Source: Macrosoma leucophasiata
Lineage: Eukaryota > Arthropoda > Insecta > Lepidoptera > Hedylidae
Length of the DNA stretch: 64,000 nt
Reading direction: 5' to 3'
Assembly: GCA_036365455.1 (NCBI GenBank)
Contig: JAWQUS010000010.1
Span: 22,492,501-22,556,500 of the forward strand
The notes below the pieces were generated by a model that worked only from the letters and a program-made list of their open reading frames with translations, had not been told where the DNA came from and ran no database searches. This document shows, piece by piece, positions 43,708 through 52,738 of this stretch. The translations under genes and the position numbers were made by a program. Each line of letters begins with the position of its first letter. The stretch's first letter is position 1.

Positions 43708-44876
43708 TCATAACCAGGAGGGCCTGCCTTGAAGGAGGTCCGCAGCGTCGTGCCTATCCATCTGTCGTAATGCGGTGGCTAAGGAAGCGATCGCCCCGGG
43801 GCTGCGTTCCCTGCATTCCCATAGCTCGAGAATGGCCTCGGTCGGCGAGCTCTTAGTGGCGAACCAGGTTGTGTACCGATCGACGCCGAGCCTAGCCGCG
43901 AGCGCCCGCCAGTCGTTCCCTCGCGCGTTCGGTGGATCCAATATACCGCACAACTGTCGCTTCACCCGCGAACTCAATTTGAATGGCCCTTCACACTCTG
44001 TGACCCCCGTTTCGGTTACTGTCACGTTCCGCTTCGAATCGCTCCCGTCGTCGCTCCGACACATTCTAGCTTCCAGTAAATTCTCTGTTATGTTGAAGCT
44101 TCGCTGTGATTCCGCGCGTGGCGACCTCCCTCGGGGCGAACGGCTTCTCATGTCCTCAAGCGATATTCGGAATGTTTGTTTGTAAGAGGGATTCGTTCGT
44201 TGACACGCCGAAATACTGAAGTCGATACTGTCGCAGTCGTGTGTCCGCTCGAGCGCAAAGCTGCAGTGCAAAGCGTTGTAATTCGATCCCCATACGTGGT
44301 TGAACGGTATCTCTTGGTAACCGATGCCCGGTTTTGCTTTCCAGCCGGGACTGACGTGTTCCAAATTGAGACATAGATTGGAACCTCCGTCTTGGAATAA
44401 TAACGTTTTGGGTCGGTCTAGTAAAACGCCGCCGAGTTTCTTCTCTTGTTCTTGGCAGTAATATGGTGCACAGGGTGTATCTTCGAATATGTACAGCCGT
44501 ATGCTGTATTCAGTGCTTGTATCGTTCAAAACGGCGGGGGCGTATACGGCTAGTTGGAGTGCTTTGACGGCTTTGCCGTTAAAGCTTTCACCTACAAGCA
44601 CGAAAGTGGACAGCATGTCTGTTACCAGGTATATTTTGTCGTTGTCGAGTTGCGTGAACACCGGAGTATTTATGGTCTCCTGGCCGAGACCGACGACTTT
44701 CTTCCACTGAGGTTGGTTATTGTCCACCTTTCCATTATTGTGGTCTATTGCATACAGCGACAGATTCCAGAAGCCATGCTTTAGGCTGGCGCAGTGAGGT
44801 ATTTGCAGGATGACAGACTTATTTAATTGGAGACGTGGCGGGCCACACTTAACCACTGGACTCAGTTGCGTGATAC
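43708..44876 (-). CDS. Unc5: Netrin receptor Unc5, last exon: end of ZU5, UPA and death domain
   Basis: Starts at the acceptor TTTGCCTGCAG|GTATCACG, in phase with the donor at 46454. It reads on as KGITQLSPVVKCGPP, the end of the ZU5 domain. The UPA domain follows (about residues 50-220 of the exon: TINTPVFTQLDNDKIYLVTD, YIFEDTPCAPYYCQEQEKK, EIPFNHVWG). After an arginine/serine-rich linker (SPRGRSPR) comes a death domain (VKRQLCGILDPPNARGNDWR, LAARLGVDRYTTWFA) ending at SWL. Unc5 is a cell-surface receptor for netrin in repulsive axon guidance; ZU5, UPA and death domains act in cytoplasmic signalling. One 389-codon exon holds them all. Confidence 0.95.
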
Positions 44877-45548
44877 CTGCAGGCAAATGAATGATTTAAC
44901 GAAAGCATCCCAGACCAACCCGCCCAAGGCTCCCTCGATATTACTTTGCATAAATTATACCTCTCGGATTTCATAGTAATTATATAGGATTAAAACTATC
45001 GGAGGCGCCTGTCTTTTATTTTTAAATACATAGTTTAATAACAGATCGTATCGGTAGCGGCTACTTTGTTTTTCTTTGCATTGGCAATAAAATGTATATT
45101 TTAAGACTGGAGTTTACATAAAATCTTAGTAGTTTGCTTATAGATTTGAGGGATGAGCAATCAATAAAAAGTTTTTACTGTTTTGAAATTGTTTCGTATT
45201 GTGAATTTTCAAGATAAATGTTTCTGTTCAACCAATTTGATCTGGATCGATGATGTTAAATTTTATACAAAACACGGCTATAAAAGTTATGAAGGATAAT
45301 AACATCAAGGAAAAAAGACGATAAACTGTCCGATGTTTCACACCGAACATATTTTTCTTCATATTTGAGTTTAACTAAGCCGCGGACTTAACCGAGCGAA
45401 TAAAAGATAAAGAAAAAGCGATGAAAGCGATCCTCTCATATAAAATGTACAGTTTAAAAGGTAAATTCAAGCGAAAGAACGGTTCGACATAAATTGAAAC
45501 AAAGCTACTTAACCGTAAAGTGAAACTTAGGTAGTAATAAACAAGATA

Positions 45549-45640
45549 CAATACCTTTGCCGAGTCTAGATCTGTATCTACCGTCCTTCACAACAACGCA
45601 GTACGCTCGCGTCTACCCCTACTAAGTGTTTTTCTATCCG
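45549..45640 (-). pseudogene. Unc5: Decayed second copy of the Unc5 ZU5 exon end
   Basis: About 85 bases match 46448-46535. Minus-strand reading begins LSRGRRE, loses frame through a 4-base deletion, then reads VVVKDGRYRSRLGK before a preserved AAAG|GTATTG donor. The working exon reads LSRGRREQMYVAVVKDDRYR. Similarity stops just past the donor. The frameshift means this copy could not replace the ZU5 exon. Confidence 0.8.
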
Positions 45641-45714
45641 ATCTTATCTAGCGTAGGTAGGTATCCTTTATTCTTGTAATATTTATTTTTCGTTCTTTGA
45701 CCTTTAGAAATTAA

Positions 45715-45810
45715 AGAAAAACGGAAAGAAAAATTTGACTTCGGGCAGGAATCGAATCTGAGACCTCAGGATAACCAGTCCAGCCGCTTTACCACTTAGG
45801 TCACACAAGT
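45715..45810 (-). repeat. tRNA-headed SINE type 1, variant
   Basis: Antisense: AAAGAAAAATTTGACTTCGG, B-box complement GGAATCGAATCT, CCAGTCCAGCCGCTTTACCA. It is followed by an inverted repeat CCACTTAGGTCAC / GTGACCTAAGTGG within 60 bases. Confidence 0.7.
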
Positions 45811-46100
45811 GGTATGACCTAAGTAAGTAGTCCTAAGTGACCTAAGTGGTGTGGTCGTCTTTAATTTCTATCCTTTATTCTGTTATGCTTATGTTAGTGC
45901 TAATAAGCTAGTGGGAGACAAAATTCCACAATTTTTTTTTATATACTACCTTCCACTGTCGGAAATTACGGGCTCATACATTCATTGTCCTGCCATTCAT
46001 TATTTTGTTACTATAGTATAGCTTGCGTGCAAGGGAAAAGTTGTGTTACAGTCACTTATAATGGGTATTAATAATTTACTGATCTGTTTTACCTAACATT

Positions 46101-46200
46101 TAATGAAGTTTTGGTCGGCCGAGTATAACGCTGCCGAGTTTTTCTTTTGTTCTTGGTGGTAATTGTGCACCATGCACAGGCCGTACCTTTGAATACATAA
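46101..46200 (-). pseudogene. Unc5: Decayed second copy of part of the Unc5 UPA exon
   Basis: About 95 bases match 44398-44500 (both strands of evidence: GCCGAGTTT..CTTTTGTTCTTGG and the encoded protein). The reading NYHQEQKKNSAALYSADQNF aligns with YYCQEQEKKLGGVLLDRPKT of the working exon. The frame is open across this piece but the rest of the exon is gone. It lies between the ZU5 exon and the decayed ZU5 copy, the order expected from a tandem duplication of a ZU5-UPA block. Confidence 0.75.
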
Positions 46201-46453
46201 CTTCTTAACCATTTGTGAAGTTGCTTTTGATAATTTCTGTGGCAAACTATGATCATTTAAAAAATAAGTATTTTGGGAGTTAATCTTGAAGAGTACTAAT
46301 AATTCTACTAGTATTTTAAATCGGTCATAAAAAGAGGACTTAGAATTCACTAGCATCGTTAAAGGTGATTGATATTGCCTATGAGCACAACACAGAGACT
46401 AAAACATACGTAAAGAAATATGGTAATATTATTCAAAGTAAATCAAACAATAC

Positions 46454-46687
46454 CTTTCCCCAATCTCGATCTGTATCTATCATCCTTGACAACGGCGACG
46501 TACATTTGCTCGCGTCTGCCCCTACTGAGCGCGCCCTCTGGTATCGACAACGCGACTCCAGCCGCCGGCAGAGCCAGTCTCGCGCCGCCACTCGCCACAG
46601 CCAGCGACTGTGACGTAGGCGAGTTCGAGACGAGTTCAGCTAGTTGGAGCGTCACCGATTCGTTCGCCGCATCGTACATAGATCCAG
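46454..46687 (-). CDS. Unc5: Netrin receptor Unc5, ZU5 exon
   Basis: Acceptor CTTTGTTCCAG|CTGGATCT and donor GGGAAAG|GTATTG; both junctions are phase 1 and fit the neighbouring exons. It reads GSMYDAANESVTLQLAELVS, then the ZU5 start ARLALPAAGVALSIPEGALS and REQMYVAVVKDDRYRSRLGK. ZU5 domains pack against UPA and the death domain to hold the receptor tail in a closed form. An alternative acceptor 15-30 bases upstream cannot be excluded. Confidence 0.9.
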
Positions 46688-46954
46688 CTGGAACAAAGCT
46701 CGAGTTGAACAGTAGCCCCGATAATAGATACGATATAAATGATAGGATGTTTAATGGTGTATTGCGTTTGTTTACAAAATGGGGCTCTTGGATAACTGTG
46801 TATTCCAGTATGCGTCTACTGTAAGTAAAGCTCACGGCTGAATTCAAGTCTTTTATCATATTTTACCATCTTGTGCCGAGTGGAAGTATTGAAGTGGGTT
46901 CGTGGCTAATTTGTTGTGAGAATTGATGCTTAGCTACGGCCTACGTGGGATCAG

Positions 46955-47240
46955 AACATGAAGACGGAGGAAGAGGGCGGGCGGTGGTCTTCTAGTGGAG
47001 ACGAATTCTTCCGCAAGTGGAGACAGTCAACCAAACAATGAAGGTCAAACAAGAAAGAGCCGTAGTAAATACAATAACGCGGATGGGCAGCTACGTACTG
47101 GAACAAAACCACCGCAGCAACCCGCATGCGAAGCGTGGCGATTATAGCATATTCTGCCTTAATTATGCACAACACTATTGAAGGCATCTTTGGAGAAGAC
47201 TTTTGTCTAGCTATTAGGTCAAGGTAGACTTCCTTGACCA
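46955..47240 (+). mobile_element. RTE-derived short element, in Unc5 intron
   Basis: AGTCAACCAAACAATGAAGG, GCATGCGAAGCGTGGCGATT and ATAGCATATTCTGCC are leader strings; GGAGAAGACTTTTGTC is a degraded tail. Opposite strand to Unc5. Confidence 0.62.
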
Positions 47241-47319
47241 AATAGGTCGAGTGCTATTTGAGAGTGGGGTCATGAGTCCTATGAATGTATGAAGAGAACT
47301 ATGAATGTAAAAGAAGCAC

Positions 47320-47515
47320 GGCTGGTGTATCAGGACCGCGATATCTGGCGCTCTACACTCTCTGCCAGAGGCGGCTCTTTCTTAAGAGCGCTGGTGCAGT
47401 GCAAATAAATATTTAAAATGAAATTAGAAAAGGAGGTATGTATTTTTTTGTGAACCTTTACTAAAAAACATCAAGAGCCGCCTCTGCTCTCTGCCTATCC
47501 CGTAACGGATTTACA
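47320..47515 (+). repeat. RT C-terminal fragment interrupted by a hAT MITE
   Basis: TATCAGGACCGCGATATCTG to CACTCTCTGC, then after the insertion CTCTCTGCCTATCCCGTAAC. It encodes the QDRDIWRSTLSAYPV end of the RTE-like group seen at 17147 and 21690. Confidence 0.75.
47366..47486. mobile_element. hAT-type MITE with perfect ends
   Basis: Perfect 14 bp inverted ends, CAGAGGCGGCTCTT and complement, and a perfect 8 bp target duplication CTCTCTGC (47358-47365, 47487-47494). CAGAGGCGG ends with 8 bp duplications are typical of hAT transposons. 121 bp, no coding capacity. Undamaged ends suggest a recent insertion. Confidence 0.92.
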
Positions 47516-47517
47516 CA

Positions 47518-47775
47518 TCACTTCAGCCAAAAGACGTCCACTGCTGGACAAAGTCTTCCCGAAAGACGCCCACAGCATCGGTGCGTCATTAGGGGAGAAT
47601 ATGCCCTAATCGCCACGCTTGGCAGGCGGATTGGCGAACGCAATGGCGGTAGTTTTATCGCAAGCCGCTGTTGCCCATCCCGCGTTGTTATTTTTACTAC
47701 CGAGCGGTATTGAAATGGTTTCACCGCTATCTTTCAATTGATTGACTGTACTCACGTCCCGATGCCAAATGTTCC
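47518..47775 (-). mobile_element. RTE-derived short element, complete-looking
   Basis: On the minus strand the leader runs from GGCATCGGGACGTGAGTACA through AAACTACCGCCATTGCGTTC and ATTAGGGCATATTCTCCCCT. It then joins directly to GAAGACTTTGTCCAGCAGTG, GACGTCTTTTGGCTGAAGTG. It shows the leader and tail of RTE joined with the coding part absent. Confidence 0.75.
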
Positions 47776-47970
47776 TTGTATTGTTACCGTGAGTTTGCAT
47801 TGATGAAACATTCACATAAAAACATGTTAAAATGATAGGTTTGACAGCAGTGCGAACGCTAGCACCAACAAGAAATTAAATTTTATCGCAATATATACTT
47901 TATGCGACGAGTTGCGAAACATCATCATGTTTAATGTTTTTAGTGCAAACTAGGGGTTATATTATTAAGC

Positions 47971-48071
47971 CTGGGTTGCACCCCGATATTCAAAGAAATC
48001 TGTTAAAGTTAGAGAAGGATGTGAAATGTTACAATAACTTTAACTTAAACAAATATCATGGTGCAACCCAG
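47971..48071. mobile_element. MITE with CTGGGTTGCACC ends
   Basis: CTGGGTTGCACC and GGTGCAACCCAG are perfect 12 bp inverted ends of a 101 bp element. The inside includes GGATGTGAAATGTTACAATA, shared with 9890-9940. The element stops 38 bases past the splice donor of the Unc5 exon at 48111. Confidence 0.82.
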
Positions 48072-48110
48072 TTGTCACCTAAGTCGGCAAAGTGTATAAA
48101 ACATACTTAC

Positions 48111-48232
48111 AACTAGTAAAGCAACTGGACACAGAATGCTCGGATTCGCTGTAAGGCTTGCTATCATATTCATCACTCTGTCCCTTGCTCGAAGCGCACG
48201 GAGTCACCTGGTGGTCTACCGGGGACGCGTAA
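48111..48232 (-). CDS. Unc5: Netrin receptor Unc5, linker exon
   Basis: Acceptor CTTTCTTCCAG|TTACGCG and strong donor CTAGTT|GTAAGTATG. The phase 2 entry and phase 1 exit match both neighbours. It reads YASPVDHQVTPCASSKGQSD, then EYDSKPYSESEHSVSSCFTS. Serine-rich cytoplasmic linker before ZU5; no domain, but several serines and tyrosines could be phosphorylated. Confidence 0.88.
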
Positions 48233-48436
48233 CTGGAAGAAAGATGGAAGTTAGCGCAAACTTGCACTTTGTTTCTTGAAGACGGTACAAAGTTTTAAAT
48301 TAAAGAAGTTAAGGTGATGTCAGTAAAGTTTGTAGGTTATGCGATTTTTTTAAAACCGTTTAGAGAATTTTATGTATATGGTGAAGTTTTAGTGGTTGTT
48401 TTTCCGCAACTAAATTATTCTATTTTGTACACGTAT

Positions 48437-48555
48437 GTATGTATCTTTACTGGTCCCTAATGGGGTAGGCAGAGAGTGTAAAGCGTCAGATATTCCGGTC
48501 CTGACACACCCCCCGTGCCTCATCGACTACTTTCATCATTCTCTTCATACACTTC
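48437..48555 (-). repeat. RT C-terminal fragment (RTE-like)
   Basis: ATGTATGTATCTTTACTGGT tail, CCCTAATGGGGTAGGCAGAG and CATCATTCTCTTCATACA match 21690-21800. Short, 5' truncated, in Unc5 intron. Confidence 0.7.
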
Positions 48556-48682
48556 CAAATTTTCCTTGTATTGTTATTCTGTTCTGGTACGTAGTATAAT
48601 CGATGTAGATATTTTTTTATTACTCATGCTGGACACAAGGCATTATCTTATTTTGCTCTGAACGTTAGCAGGGGTGACAGTT

Positions 48683-48755
48683 TTGGTGTAGATGTCTATA
48701 TACTGCAGTATTCATTTACCATCAGTGTGAACTGCATGTATATCTATCACAATCG
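48683..48755 (+). repeat. Family A 3' fragment, diverged
   Basis: GGTGTAGATGTCTATATACT to GTGAACTGCATGTATATCTA. Confidence 0.55.
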
Positions 48756-48766
48756 TATAAAAACCG

Positions 48767-49025
48767 ACCAAGTGCGAGTCGGACTCGAGCACGAAGGGTT
48801 CCGTACCATCATCTCTTAAAAAGAGCAAAAATACAAAATAAACATGTTTATTGTATGGGATATACCCTATATATTTTTAGTATTTGATGTTACAGCAGCA
48901 ACGGCTTCTTAGATATCACGGTTTATGAGATACAGCCTGGTGACAGACAGACAGAGATACGGACAGACAGAAAGCGGAGGCTATGTAATAGGATTCCGTT
49001 TTTACCTTTTAGGTACGCAACCCAA
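48767..49025. repeat. Common moth/butterfly interspersed repeat
   Basis: AAAACCGACCAAGTGCGAGTC, GGACTC, GAAGGGTTCCGTACC, GACAGACAGACAGAG and ATTCCGTTTTTACC are strings I recognise from a widespread repeat of Lepidoptera. GGGTTCCGTACC near the left and GGTACGCAACCC at the right look like inverted partners. It ends ~30 bases from the donor of the Unc5 exon at 49055. Confidence 0.65.
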
Positions 49026-49054
49026 AAAAAATACGGTGTCCAAAACAAACAAAC

Positions 49055-49202
49055 CTGTTAGTAAGATGCGGTACATCATAATGGTGTTCAGTCCTGGTAT
49101 CAGGTTGGGGATGCTCGTATCGTGGAGGTCGGTGCTGCATCAGATCGGGAGCTAGAGACAGCGACTGTTTCTCCACCGTCGGATACATTTCTGGTTGGAA
49201 AT
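49055..49202 (-). CDS. Unc5: Netrin receptor Unc5, juxtamembrane exon
   Basis: Acceptor CTTACAAACAG|ATTTCCAACC and donor CTAACAG|GTTTGTTT. Entry phase 1, exit phase 2, matching neighbours. It reads DFQPEMYPTVEKQSLSLAPD and PPRYEHPQPDTRTEHHYDVP. Cytoplasmic, with YPTV and YDVP tyrosines that resemble phosphorylation sites in vertebrate UNC5 juxtamembrane regions (inference). Confidence 0.88.
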
Positions 49203-49251
49203 CTGTTTGTAAGAACAAATAAGTTAGTGAATGTAAATTTTACACACTTCA

Positions 49252-49330
49252 CAGTGGTGGTAGAGCTCCAATGACGGAGCTCGCGGGCGTAGGCACCACC
49301 GCATTACCTAATATATTTGCCGGTAAATGC
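49252..49330 (+). repeat. Family A 5' fragment
   Basis: CAGTGGTGGTAGAGCTCCAA to TTGCCGGTAAATG, broken where the next element starts. Confidence 0.75.
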
Positions 49331-49428
49331 AGTTTATTGAATATGGTAAGAAGTCGCTTTTACCCTTAATAATTGTTTTATAATATTTTGCATTAACACA
49401 TGCTTGTGAAATATATTTCACAAGGAAG
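49331..49428. repeat. Type 1 tRNA-SINE remnant lacking the tRNA head
   Basis: CAGTTTATTGAATATGGTAA and GAAGTCGCTTTTACCCTTAA (5' arm) are joined at AATTGTTTTATA directly to GCATTAACACATGCTTGTGA (inverted tail). Both arms contain an AATTGTTTT string, so a deletion by short homology can explain loss of the head. Confidence 0.65.
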
Positions 49429-49508
49429 GATTATATCTCAACTGATCCCATGAAAATGGTCTCGGTACTTAGTTCAGTCAGAATTTTCTTACCAACTTTT
49501 CTTTTAAA

Positions 49509-49793
49509 TTTTTTTTATGTAATGGTAGTGGCAAACAACCGTGCAGTTCACATTGATGTTAAGTGATGGCTGCAGCCTATAGACACCCACAAAGACCATG
49601 GTCAAAATGCAGATGCGTTACCACTTCTGAGGCCTAGGATGTCATGCCTCTGTGCCGAAAATTACAAGGCCGTACATTAGGGCCACAGTGCCACCTGACC
49701 GGAACACGATAGTGCTGAACACTACCATTTAGTGGCAAGTATATTAGGTAATGCGGTGGTGCCTACGCCCGCGAGCTCCGTCACTGGAGCTCT
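49509..49793 (-). repeat. Family A retroposon, full length, in Unc5 intron
   Basis: T run, TATGTAATGGTAGTGGCAAA to CGTCACTGGAGCTCTATCT; a 10-base insertion (TTAGGGCCACAGTG region) is present. Same strand as Unc5. Confidence 0.85.
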
Positions 49794-50055
49794 ATCTACG
49801 TGAATTCAGAAAGTAAAATGTCGGCTCGCCATTATTGCTTTCACGAAATAGAAATATGTGTCTGTGGTAGTGTTCCAGAAGTGTCAGCTTTTTTATTTGC
49901 TCTATGGCTCAAAGTCTGTAAAAATATTTTTTGTTTCGAAATCTTAAAATTAGATTACAAAAATAAAAAAAAACAGAGCATCACGATGTTTGTTAAAAGG
50001 TATAATTGAAAAGATATCTATATTTAAATTTCATTCAATCTCTAACTCGACATAC

Positions 50056-50193
50056 CAGTTCTCGTCATGGTATATAAGGAGTGGTCTCTCGTTTTTCTCT
50101 GCAGAAGCTTGTAGACGACGGCGGCACCAGCCAAGAACACCACCACGGCGACAGCAATACCGATGTATAATGGTATGTCACTGTGAGCTGCGA
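50056..50193 (-). CDS. Unc5: Netrin receptor Unc5, transmembrane exon
   Basis: Acceptor GTTGTCAACAG|TCGCAGC and donor GAGAACTG|GTATGTCG, both phase 1. It reads AAHSDIPLYIGIAVAVVVFL, AGAAVVYKLLQRKTRDHSLY, TMTRT. The hydrophobic run from IPLYIG to VVYKLL is the single membrane span, followed by basic LQRKTR as expected on the cytoplasmic side. This is the most upstream exon found; the Ig and thrombospondin type 1 exons must lie beyond 64000 or are missed here. A slightly different acceptor (CGCAG|CTC) is possible. Confidence 0.88.
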
Positions 50194-50239
50194 CTGTTGA
50201 CAACATACACAATAGGTAAGATTTGTGGTTTAAAATAAA

Positions 50240-50397
50240 AAATACACACACTAGGTTTAAACCTGTGTCGTGCTTTCCGTTGTACACACACAACACATAC
50301 ACAAACATCCACACTTGAAACAAATACTTTGTCCCAGGGCTGGAATCGAACCCTTCGAATTAAATGGTCATCTCACACCGTCGGACTAAACGGGCCG
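50240..50397 (-). repeat. tRNA-headed SINE, type 2
   Basis: Antisense: AATACACACACTAGGTTTAA, CCTGTGTCGTGCTTTCCGTT, head with GGCTGGAATCGAACCC and CACCGTCGGACTAAACGGG. It begins 47 bases upstream of the Unc5 transmembrane exon. Confidence 0.8.
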
Positions 50398-50503
50398 TTA
50401 AAATTTGTACTGTCTATAGTCAACGTACAGATATTGTCTTTAATGAAGTTAACCGTATTTAATTCATAGTCGAAATAAAAAATATATATTTAGAGTATGA
50501 TTT

Positions 50504-51193
50504 TTTTTTTTTTTTTAATCTCCATTTAAAGAGCTTGGTCAAAGACCATGACGCTCTATACGTTCACATGAATTATATTCTTCATTTAAAAAAATAATTA
50601 AACAACATTAGCTCATTGACAATTGATATAGTTGCAACAGTATTCTGGCGTCATCCGTAGTAGGATCTGCCAGGACACTGTTGCAATGTCCTATTTCTAA
50701 TGAAGCCCTGCGATGAGCCTCACCTCGAACACATTCAACCAAAATATGGTATACGTCTTCCACTTTACCACGTATACTACAATTAGGGGTATCAGATTGA
50801 CTCATTAAGAATTTAAACTTATTAAATGGCACATGTCCGGAGCGAAGTCTCATCATTGTGACAAGTTCTTTCCTGGACAGGGCACACTCGGTCATCCATG
50901 GAGACCTCAACGGTTCCGGCTGTATTGTTCTATACCAGATGCCACATTCACGGGGACGTAGATCAAAGAATTCCTTCCATAATTCTACACAGTACTTTTT
51001 AACTTTATTTATGGTATCAGAGTAGAATGGTAAGATGTCTATATGAACTCCATCTGAGGTTGCTTCTTTCGCTAATTGATCAGCCATTTCATTACCATTA
51101 AACCCTGTATGTGCTGGTATCCACTGAATATTGACATTTTACCGTTTTTTCTAAATTTCTGAATCAAATCTAAAATTGTATAAGTAGATGTAC
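50504..51193 (-). mobile_element. I-like LINE, 5' truncated, with 13 bp target duplication
   Basis: TAGAGTATGATTT stands at 50491-50503 and 51194-51206. Between them the minus strand carries a coding remnant and, at its 3' end, a poly(A) tail (T run at 50504-50517 on the plus strand). This is standard target-primed insertion of a truncated LINE. Confidence 0.88.
50608..51140 (-). pseudogene. RNase H end and C-terminus of an I-like retrotransposon
   Basis: Begins mid-domain with NIQWIPAHTGFNGNEMADQL, AKEATSDG, the end of an RNase H domain (HTG..GNE.AD..A). A C-terminal stretch follows (TMMRLRSGHVPFNKFKFLM, CSIRGKVEDVYHILVEC) ending SMS. RNase H downstream of the polymerase is a mark of I-group LINEs. 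The frame is open to its stop; the polymerase is absent by truncation. Confidence 0.82.
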
Positions 51194-51228
51194 TAGAGTA
51201 TGATTTACAGAGATGGAAATATCTATAA

Positions 51229-51436
51229 CTAGCGGCCCGGCCCGGTATCACGCGGGTGCAATGTTACCTGCCCTCGCCTATTCATCTTAGCGTGATGTTA
51301 TAAGTATAGCCTTAAGCTTTCCTCGATAAATCGGCTATCTAACACTGAAATTTTTCTCAAATCGAACCAGTAGCTTCTGAGATTAGCGCGAGCAAACAAA
51401 CAAACAAACTCTTCAGCTTTTTAATATTAGTATAGA
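51229..51436 (-). mobile_element. Non-autonomous Helitron
   Basis: Minus strand A|TCTATACTAATATTAAAAAG at the start, GCCGGGCCGCTAG|T at the end. Same family as 35533-35731. Confidence 0.88.
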
Positions 51437-51760
51437 TAAGTAAAGATTACGTTATGTAAAAGATAAGTTCTAAAATACTAAAGAAACAACGACCAATCGC
51501 GTATTAAAATATAGATTATTCGTAATTTTGTTGGATTAATAAATAAATAATTATAGGTACACTTTCGTACTAAAAACATGAGTGTATTTTACACATGTAT
51601 CCACCATCACCACTCCAGCCGTCTCAAGAAGATGTTCACAACAGTGTGGCGCGTGATTAGGGGAGAATATGCTAAAATCGCTTAATATAATTCTGATTCG
51701 ATCTCGCAGACAGACTCCAAGCATAGCTCTCTCCATTGCTCTCTGAGTGACCTTGAGCCT

Positions 51761-52621
51761 TCATATGAGGCCCATAGTGAGCGACCACGTTTCTGTCCCA
51801 TAAGTCATCACTGGCAACACACATTGGTCAAAAACCTTTTTCTTGAGACACTGCGGTAAGTCAGATGAGAAGATGTATCGACGCTTCCCGAACGCTGCCC
51901 AACCGAGTTGGATTCGGCGATTGACCTCTTTCTCGAAGTTGGACCGACCTAACTGGACAGTTTGTCCCAGGTATACATAATCGTCAACAACTTCGAGTGT
52001 AGTTCCCTCGACCATAACAGGAGCGGGTGTAACATGGACATTTGACATGATCTTCGTCTTGTCCATGTTCATTTTAAGGCCCACTCGTTGGGAGGCCCTA
52101 CTGAGGTCATTGAGCATTGTGCTGAGGTCTTCCAGGGTTTCAGCCATGACTACGATATCATCGTCAAGTCGGAGGTGGGAGATGTACTCGCCGTTAACGT
52201 TGATGCCGAGTCCTTTCCAATTCAGAAGCTTGAAGACGTCTTCCATTGCAGCGGTGAACAGTTTCGGAGATTTAACATCTCCCTGTCTCACACCTCGCTG
52301 CAGTTGGATAGGTTTCGAGTTCTGATCCTGAAGCCGGACCGACATGGTGGCGTTTTCATTCAAGCTCCTGAGCACCTCGATGTATTGGTAGTCAACTTGG
52401 CACCTCTGGAGTGACTGTAACACAGCCCAAATCTCAACCGAATCGAAGGCTTTCTCATAGTCCACAAACGCTAGACATAGGGGCTGGTTATACTCTTCAG
52501 TCTTCTGTATAACCTGCCGCAGCGTGTGAATGTGGTCTATGGTGCTAAAGCCTTTACGGAAACCGGCTTGTTCGGGAGGCTGGAAGTCGTCAAGTCTGCG
52601 AGATAGACGGTTCGTGATCAC
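51761..52621 (-). pseudogene. RTE reverse transcriptase remnant, copy B
   Basis: 286 open codons. Motifs in order: FRKGFSTIDHIHTLRQVIQK, AFVDYEKAFDSVEIW, LQRGVRQGDVKSPKLF, then LRLDDDIVVMAETLEDL where the catalytic box should be FADD. GLKMNMDKTKIM and DYVYLGQTVQLGRSNFEKE follow. Loss of FA in FADD and missing ends argue against activity. Closest to the copy at 54116-56237. Confidence 0.88.
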
Positions 52622-52738
52622 TCTCGAAAACAGCTTATAGACGTGACTTAGAAGTCGTCCTATTGAAATGGTTTAATCACCATTATTCTGCTGACTGACT
52701 GAACTAGTGGAAGAATTCTCTTCCAGTAGAAAAAAAAT

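Noticed and set aside
44877..44886. Translation start for the last Unc5 exon at TTG/MPAG
   Set aside because: These bases are the splice acceptor (CTGCAG) of the intron; the reading frame continues from the ZU5 exon in phase.
46443..46859. 138-codon frame as a single exon
   Set aside because: Its upstream third is AT-rich intron sequence; the acceptor at 46688-46689 and phase with exon 48111 support a shorter ZU5 exon.
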